Source of the DNA: Sphingobium sp. CCH11-B1
GTDB taxonomy: Bacteria; Pseudomonadota; Alphaproteobacteria; Sphingomonadales; Sphingomonadaceae
Assembly: GCF_001556865.1 (NCBI RefSeq)
Contig: NZ_LSJY01000212.1
Location: forward strand, 1-30,604
Direction of reading: 5' to 3'
DNA: 30,604 nt
Shown here: positions 26,069 through 30,604 of the stretch, in pieces
Layout of the letters: the number at the start of each line of letters is the position of its first letter
Numbering within the stretch: position 1 is the stretch's first letter
Translations under genes and position numbers: made by a program
Notes under the pieces: model-generated
The model's input: the letters and a program-made list of their open reading frames with translations, nothing else
Told to the model about the DNA's origin: nothing
The model's database searches: none

Positions 26069-26764
26069 ATGACACGCGGCGAATTTCTTCGGTTGATGGC
26101 GGGTGGTCTGGCGGGCGCGATGCTCCCCCGGCCGCTCGCCGCCGCCGGGGGTTACGACTTCTGGTTCACGCGCCTGCGTTATGACTCGGGCGATTGGGAC
26201 GTGGATCAGCGGGCCCCGTCAAACATCGTCACCTCGCTTATCGACTACACGACGTTGCGGGTCGATCCGAAGGAACATGTCGTCGCCCTGTCGGACCCCA
26301 AAATGCTGACCGCGCCCTTCTGTTACATGGCGGGTCATAAACTGGTGGAATTTTCCCCGGCCGAGCGGCGCAATTTCGAACGCTATGTGCGCAACGGCGG
26401 ATTCGTCATGGTGGACGATTGCAACCACGACATTGACGGCCTGTTCGCCCGTTCGTTCGAGGCGCAGATGGCAAAGATATTCGGCCCCAGGGCGCTGAAG
26501 GCGTTGCCGAAGACCCATGGCATCTATCGCAGTTTCTTCAAGTTCGACGGACCACCCAACACCGCGCTGGAGCTTAACGGCTGGGGCGACGATCTCGTCC
26601 ACGACTATCTCAAGGGCATAGAGGTGAACGGACGCCTGGGCGTTCTCTACAGCAACAAGGATTATGGCTGCGAATGGGATTATGACTGGCGCAACAAGCG
26701 CTTCCTGGCTGAGGACAATACGAAGTTCGCGGTCAATATCGTGATGTATGCGCTGTCGGTCTGA
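26069..26764 (+). CDS. DUF4159 protein with Tat-like leader (231 aa)
   Basis: The N-terminus MTRGEFLRLMAGGLAGAMLPRPLAAAGG has the shape of a Tat signal peptide (S/T-R-x-x-F-L pattern, hydrophobic core, AAA cleavage region), but the second arginine is Gly. The mature part follows the DUF4159 family: FTRLRYDSGDWD, then the beta-strand core LSDPKMLTAPFCYMAGH, ERRNFERYVRNGGFVMVDDCNHD, and LGVLYSNKDYGCEWDYDW near the end. DUF4159 proteins have a glutamine-amidotransferase-like fold and occur with MoxR/vWA genes. Start 17 bases after TldE. Likely periplasmic if the leader works. Confidence 0.85.
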   Translation: MTRGEFLRLMAGGLAGAMLPRPLAAAGGYDFWFTRLRYDSGDWDVDQRAPSNIVTSLIDYTTLRVDPKEHVVALSDPKMLTAPFCYMAGHKLVEFSPAERRNFERYVRNGGFVMVDDCNHDIDGLFARSFEAQMAKIFGPRALKALPKTHGIYRSFFKFDGPPNTALELNGWGDDLVHDYLKGIEVNGRLGVLYSNKDYGCEWDYDWRNKRFLAEDNTKFAVNIVMYALSV

Positions 26765-26807
26765 CGGCGTTCCCATTTCCGCTTCCGCCCCAGCAAGGGA
26801 CCAGCAC

Positions 26808-27797
26808 ATGACCGACCTTACCGAAGCCGACATCCAGAACCGCCTCGCGCGCCTTGGCGACCTGAAAGCCGCGATCGGACAGGCAATCGTCGGGCAGGCC
26901 GATGTCGTCGAGCAACTCCTGATCGGGTTGTTGGCCGGCGGCCATTGCCTGCTGGAAGGGGTGCCGGGCCTTGGCAAGACGCTGCTGGTCCGCTCGCTGG
27001 GCGAAGCGCTGAAGCTGGATTTCCATCGAGTCCAGTTCACCCCCGACCTGATGCCCAGTGACATATTGGGCACCGAATTGCTGGAGGAGGATCATGGCAC
27101 CGGCCATCGCAGCTTCCGTTTCCAGCAAGGTCCGGTCTTCACCAACCTGCTGCTGGCCGACGAACTCAACCGCACTCCGCCCAAGACGCAGGCCGCGCTG
27201 CTGGAGGCCATGCAGGAGAAGACGGTCAGCTATGGCGGCGTGACCCATCGCCTGCCCGCCCCCTTCTTCGTGCTTGCGACCCAGAATCCGCTGGAACAGG
27301 CGGGCACCTACCCGCTGCCCGAAGCCCAGCTTGACCGGTTCCTCCTCCACGTCCGCGTCGATTACCCGACCGAGGACGAGGAACGCGCCATCCTGGCGCA
27401 GACCACCGGCGCCAGCGCAGGCTCCGTTCCGGCCGTCATGGCCGGGGAGGAGGTGCTGGCGCTGCAAAGGCTGGTCCGCGACGTGCATCTGAATGACGAC
27501 CTGCTCGCCTGGGTCACGCGCATCGTGCGCGCCAGCCGGCCGGGCGACAATGCGCCGGACGACATCCGCAAATATGTAAAATGGGGCGCAGGGCCGCGCG
27601 CGGGGCAGGCGCTGATCCTCTGCGCCAAGGCGCGTGCCCTGTTGCATGGTCGGCTAGCGGCCACACGGGAAGACATTGCCGCGCTTGCCGCGCCTGTCAT
27701 GCGTCACCGCCTGCTGCTGTCCTTCGCAGCCGAAGCGGAGGGCCGCAGCGCGGACGATGTCGTCAGCGCTCTGGTCCGCGCGGTTCCGCTGGTCTGA
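26808..27797 (+). CDS. MoxR-family AAA+ ATPase (329 aa)
   Basis: MoxR ATPases work as chaperones with vWA-domain partners to mature or activate protein complexes. Walker A GVPGLGKT (51-58), Walker B LLLADEL (114-120), sensor 1 ATQN (157-160) and the MoxR hallmark block NRTPPKTQAALLEAMQEKTV right after Walker B are present. The C-terminal lid includes GAGPRAGQALILCAKARALL, typical of the family. The start at 26808 has AAGGGA upstream. The next gene encodes a DUF58/vWA-like protein, its usual partner, 10 bases downstream. Confidence 0.95.
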   Translation: MTDLTEADIQNRLARLGDLKAAIGQAIVGQADVVEQLLIGLLAGGHCLLEGVPGLGKTLLVRSLGEALKLDFHRVQFTPDLMPSDILGTELLEEDHGTGHRSFRFQQGPVFTNLLLADELNRTPPKTQAALLEAMQEKTVSYGGVTHRLPAPFFVLATQNPLEQAGTYPLPEAQLDRFLLHVRVDYPTEDEERAILAQTTGASAGSVPAVMAGEEVLALQRLVRDVHLNDDLLAWVTRIVRASRPGDNAPDDIRKYVKWGAGPRAGQALILCAKARALLHGRLAATREDIAALAAPVMRHRLLLSFAAEAEGRSADDVVSALVRAVPLV

Positions 27798-27807
27798 TCG
27801 CGGCGCG

Positions 27808-28701
27808 ATGGTCGACCTCCTCCCCCCTGACGTGCGCAGCCGGCTTCGCGGGCTGAACCTTGTCACGCGGCGGGCGGTGGGGTCGCATGGCCTTGGCCAG
27901 CACCGAAGCCAAAGCCGCGGGGCCGGCCTGGAATTCGCCCAATATCGCGCTTATGAACCCGGCGACGAATTGCGCCAGATAGACTGGAAGCTCTACGCCC
28001 GTTCCGACAAATTCTTCGTCCGCGAGGCGGAACGCGAAAGCCCGGTGGCGGTGTGGGTGCTGATCGATCTCAGCGCATCCATGGGCCAATCGGACGCGGC
28101 AAGGCCAGACTATAGCAGGCTGGACGCTGCCCGGGCGATCGCTGCCGCCGTGGCCGAACTGGCCACGCGGCAAGGCGACCGGTTCGGCTTCATGGGCCTG
28201 GGGTCGGACGGCCTTGCCCTGCTCCCCCCTGCGGCAGGTTCGCGACAGCGGGACCGGCTATTGCTCGAACTGCTGTCGTTGCGCGTTGCCCAGCGGTTCG
28301 CGGCAGATGACCAGCTCGGGCCAGTGTGGGAACGTGTGGGCGCGCAGGATCTCGTCATCCTGCTAAGCGACTGTTTCGATGACGGGGTGGTCGCGCTGGC
28401 CGAAAAATTGGCTGCCGCCGGGCGCGAGACGCTGGTCGTGGAGATGCTCACCGTTGCCGAACGCGATTTCCCGTTCGATGGCGGTTATCGCTTCCGTGAT
28501 CCCGAAACGGGCGAGCAGCTTCTGGCGGACGGCAGTGCGCTGCGAGACGAATTTCTGGCGCGGTTCGGGGAAGCCCGGGCAGCCTTGCACGGCAGGCTGG
28601 ACGCGATCGGCATCCGCCATGCCGCCCATATGCTCGATGAGCCGGTTGACCTTCCTTTGCGCCGCCTGTTCGGCAAGCCGCAGGATGCGAACGCCGCATG
28701 A
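27808..28701 (+). CDS. DUF58 protein with vWA-type MIDAS motif (297 aa)
   Basis: The DUF58 signature YEPGDELRQIDWKLYARSDKF (49-69, with REAERE after it) is followed by VWVLIDLSASM, in which D87-S89-S91 form the metal-ion-dependent adhesion site (DxSxS). Further on DLVILLSDCFDD and MLTVAERDFPF fit the vWA fold. The protein is soluble and a probable partner of the MoxR ATPase. The start at 27808 follows the MoxR stop by 10 bases, and its stop overlaps the next start (ATGA). Length is usual. Confidence 0.92.
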   Translation: MVDLLPPDVRSRLRGLNLVTRRAVGSHGLGQHRSQSRGAGLEFAQYRAYEPGDELRQIDWKLYARSDKFFVREAERESPVAVWVLIDLSASMGQSDAARPDYSRLDAARAIAAAVAELATRQGDRFGFMGLGSDGLALLPPAAGSRQRDRLLLELLSLRVAQRFAADDQLGPVWERVGAQDLVILLSDCFDDGVVALAEKLAAAGRETLVVEMLTVAERDFPFDGGYRFRDPETGEQLLADGSALRDEFLARFGEARAALHGRLDAIGIRHAAHMLDEPVDLPLRRLFGKPQDANAA

Positions 28702-29843
28702 ACATCAGCCTGCTTTTTCCTGCCGCGCTTGCGGCGCTGACAGCGCTTGTCTTTCCCTTCCTCATCCACATCGCGCGCAAGAGCGAGCAGCAGACCACCG
28801 ACTTCGCCGCCCTGCGCTGGCTCCGAGAGAAACCCAGGCCGCGTTCCCGCCTCCGTTTTGATGAATGGCCGCTGCTGCTGCTTCGGCTGCTGCTGGTAGC
28901 CCTCGCTGCACTATGGCTCGCGCAGCCTGTGCTGTTCGCCGTCGGCAGCAGCAAACCCTATGTCGCCGTGATTGCCGGTGCGCAGGTGGACGCCGCCAGC
29001 CTGAAGGGACAACGCGCCCACTGGCTGGCGCCCGGCTTTCCGACCCTGAATGGGGTACAGCCCGCCGGGCCATTGCCCGTCGCCAGCCTGATGCGGGACC
29101 TGGATGCCAGCCTGCCCGCCGGCACGCCGCTAACGATCATTGCGCCGTCGATCCTGAATGGCGCGGATGCAGCCCGCGTGCGCCTGTCGCGGCCGGTGAC
29201 GTGGCGCATAATGCCGGGGCGAATGCCCGGGCCGGTCGCCCCCCTTGCCGCCCCGCCCCGTCTTTCCATCCGCTACGATGCCGCTCATCAGGCCAATTTG
29301 CGCTACATCCGCGCCGCTGCCCTGGCGTGGCAGCAGAGCGGGAGAACCGCGGACATCGACGTCGCGCCCGCTGGCGCGCCGCTCCCCAAGCGCGATCGCG
29401 TCCTTTTCTGGCTCGTGGGCGGCACCGTGCCTGCCGATGTCATGGAATGGACGCGGTCGGGAAGCACATTGGTCGTGGCGAGCGACGCGCTCCTGCCCGA
29501 GGGGCGGGCGCGCGTCGTGACGTGGCGTGACCAGCAGGGGGAAAGCCTCGCGGAAGCGGCGTCGATCGGCAAAGGCCGCCTGATGCATTTTTCCCGTCCG
29601 CTCGAACCCGCGCGCATGCCCACACTGCTCGATCCGGATTTTCCCGCCGGGCTGCGCGATATGCTCGCGCCGACGCCACCTCCTCGCACCGTGCGGGCAG
29701 CGGATTATGCCCCACTCACAGGGGCGCGGTCCTATGATCCGGTGCCCACGTCGCTGCGCTCATGGATCGCCATCCTGATCGCACTCGTCCTGTGCATCGA
29801 GCGATGGCTGGCGACAAGCCGCCGCCGGAGCGCCGCCCCGTGA
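28698..29843 (+). CDS. BatA-like N-terminal domain membrane protein (381 aa)
   Basis: Starts with the BatA/aerotolerance N-terminal helix (LLFPAALAALTALVFPFLIHIARK) and the cytoplasmic loop with FAALRWLREKPRPRSRLR, then a second helix (EWPLLLLRLLLVALAALWLAQPVLF), a periplasmic part of about 260 residues and a third helix near the end (SWIAILIALVLCIERWLA). This is the usual layout of proteins encoded after MoxR and DUF58 in envelope-stress clusters. It overlaps the DUF58 gene by four bases and ends in GTGA, overlapping the next gene. No obvious vWA MIDAS is seen in its periplasmic part. Confidence 0.88.
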   Translation: MNISLLFPAALAALTALVFPFLIHIARKSEQQTTDFAALRWLREKPRPRSRLRFDEWPLLLLRLLLVALAALWLAQPVLFAVGSSKPYVAVIAGAQVDAASLKGQRAHWLAPGFPTLNGVQPAGPLPVASLMRDLDASLPAGTPLTIIAPSILNGADAARVRLSRPVTWRIMPGRMPGPVAPLAAPPRLSIRYDAAHQANLRYIRAAALAWQQSGRTADIDVAPAGAPLPKRDRVLFWLVGGTVPADVMEWTRSGSTLVVASDALLPEGRARVVTWRDQQGESLAEAASIGKGRLMHFSRPLEPARMPTLLDPDFPAGLRDMLAPTPPPRTVRAADYAPLTGARSYDPVPTSLRSWIAILIALVLCIERWLATSRRRSAAP

Positions 29844-30604
29844 CCATCGACCTGCTCTATGCGCGCTGGGTCGGCCCTGCCCGGCGTCGGCGGATGATCG
29901 AAACCGCCGCCTGCGCCGCACCCGTACTGCTGGCGGCCACGGTCATCGCATGGCGAGTCGCAGGGCCAACCGTGGCGAGCGCTGTCGCGATCTTCGGCAT
30001 CATGCTGGTCCTTGTCGTGGCACGGCGACGCGCGGCGGCGTTCGATCAGGTATGGTTGGTGCGCAGCCTGGATCGAACCCGGCCGGAACTGGAGGACAGC
30101 AGCGCCCTACTGTTCACCGACCAAACGTCCCCCTCTCCGCTCCTGTCCCTTCAGCGCCACCGCGTCGCGACCCGGCTCGATCAGGGCAGCCCCGATGATC
30201 TGCGCCCACCCTTGCCCACCAAGACGCTGGCAGCGGTCTCGGTGATCGCCATGCTGTGCGTCGTTGCGGCGTTGGTCTGGCCACGATCCGATGCCCGACC
30301 GCCTATGCTGGCCCCCAGTCGGGAAGGGACGCCTGTCGTCCCCGGCGTCCCTCGGCTGGTGGCGCAGAATATGCGGATCATTCCGCCAGCCTATACGGGC
30401 CTTCCCGTCCGTGACTCCGCCTCGCTCGACACGCGAGCACCCCAAGGCTCGCGGATCGAATGGACGCTCCGGTTCGAACCTGCGGCCACGGTCCCGCGCC
30501 TTGTGCTGCTCGGCGGTTCGCCTGTCGCGCTCCGCCGCAGCGGCACCGACTGGATCGCCAGCCGGACGCTGGACGCTGCGTTTCTCTATCGCGTCGATCC
30601 GGGC
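29840..30604 (+). CDS. Partial membrane protein, DUF4175-like layout (255+ codons)
   Basis: A frame opened by GTG at 29840 and overlapping the BatA-like stop runs to the window edge without a stop codon. It starts VTIDLLYARWVGPARRRRM and has three helices: about residues 22-42, 43-60 and 112-130, followed by a soluble part with PRLVAQNMRIIPPAYTGLP. Arrangement and position (last membrane gene of a MoxR/DUF58/BatA cluster) resemble DUF4175-type proteins, but I cannot confirm the family. The Pro-rich segment PPAYTGLP is typical of proteins that bear Ig-like periplasmic domains in this cluster. C-terminal end missing. Confidence 0.75.
   Translation, partial: MTIDLLYARWVGPARRRRMIETAACAAPVLLAATVIAWRVAGPTVASAVAIFGIMLVLVVARRRAAAFDQVWLVRSLDRTRPELEDSSALLFTDQTSPSPLLSLQRHRVATRLDQGSPDDLRPPLPTKTLAAVSVIAMLCVVAALVWPRSDARPPMLAPSREGTPVVPGVPRLVAQNMRIIPPAYTGLPVRDSASLDTRAPQGSRIEWTLRFEPAATVPRLVLLGGSPVALRRSGTDWIASRTLDAAFLYRVDPG

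Overview
The window looks like a piece of a high-GC alphaproteobacterial chromosome, most likely a sphingomonad (Sphingomonas/Sphingobium group). This is inferred from gene content and order (tkt-gap-pgk-fda-thiE on one strand, divergent from a coiled-coil gene-zapA-6S RNA-5-formyl-THF cyclo-ligase-DUF2842, plus Tat-type TldD/TldE genes); no database search was possible.

Region 1 (1-5717) is the right-hand part of an integrated mobile element. It ends in a displaced 3' fragment of a tRNA-Lys(CTT) gene (5672-5717), next to a tyrosine integrase (4222-5514). It also carries an AlpA-like helix-turn-helix protein, a DUF3987-like replication protein, three small or unknown genes, and a non-coding block (1196-1484) with six copies of the octamer GCGTTAGC around an AT-rich core, which I read as a candidate replication origin. 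No capsid, tail, relaxase or antibiotic resistance gene is visible, so it resembles a small satellite-like or integrative element. Its left end and the intact tRNA should lie beyond position 1.

Region 2 (5718-15600) is core chromosome: an MHS-type transporter, thiE, a small membrane protein and the central carbon genes fda, pgk, gap and tkt, all on the minus strand. On the plus strand are a small coiled-coil gene, zapA, a 6S RNA candidate, 5-formyltetrahydrofolate cyclo-ligase and a DUF2842 membrane protein. Two tandem tRNA-Asp(GTC) genes follow.

Region 3 (15601-22760) holds an AI-2E-family permease, a small secreted protein, the E1alpha-E1beta-E2 operon of a branched-chain 2-oxoacid dehydrogenase with an AT-rich GCAAT-repeat operator candidate upstream, thyA, a short RadC/JAB-like protein that has lost its metal-binding histidines, and tRNA-Pro(CGG) with a clear promoter and terminator.

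Region 4 (22761-30604) is one compact plus-strand operon: TldD with a twin-arginine signal peptide, TldE, a DUF4159 protein with a Tat-like leader, a MoxR AAA+ ATPase, a DUF58 protein with a vWA-type motif, a BatA-like membrane protein and a partial membrane protein running off the end. Overlapping or closely spaced genes suggest one functional unit at the cell envelope: an apparently exported TldD/E metalloprotease coupled to a MoxR/vWA module. This is the best candidate for an undescribed system in the window.
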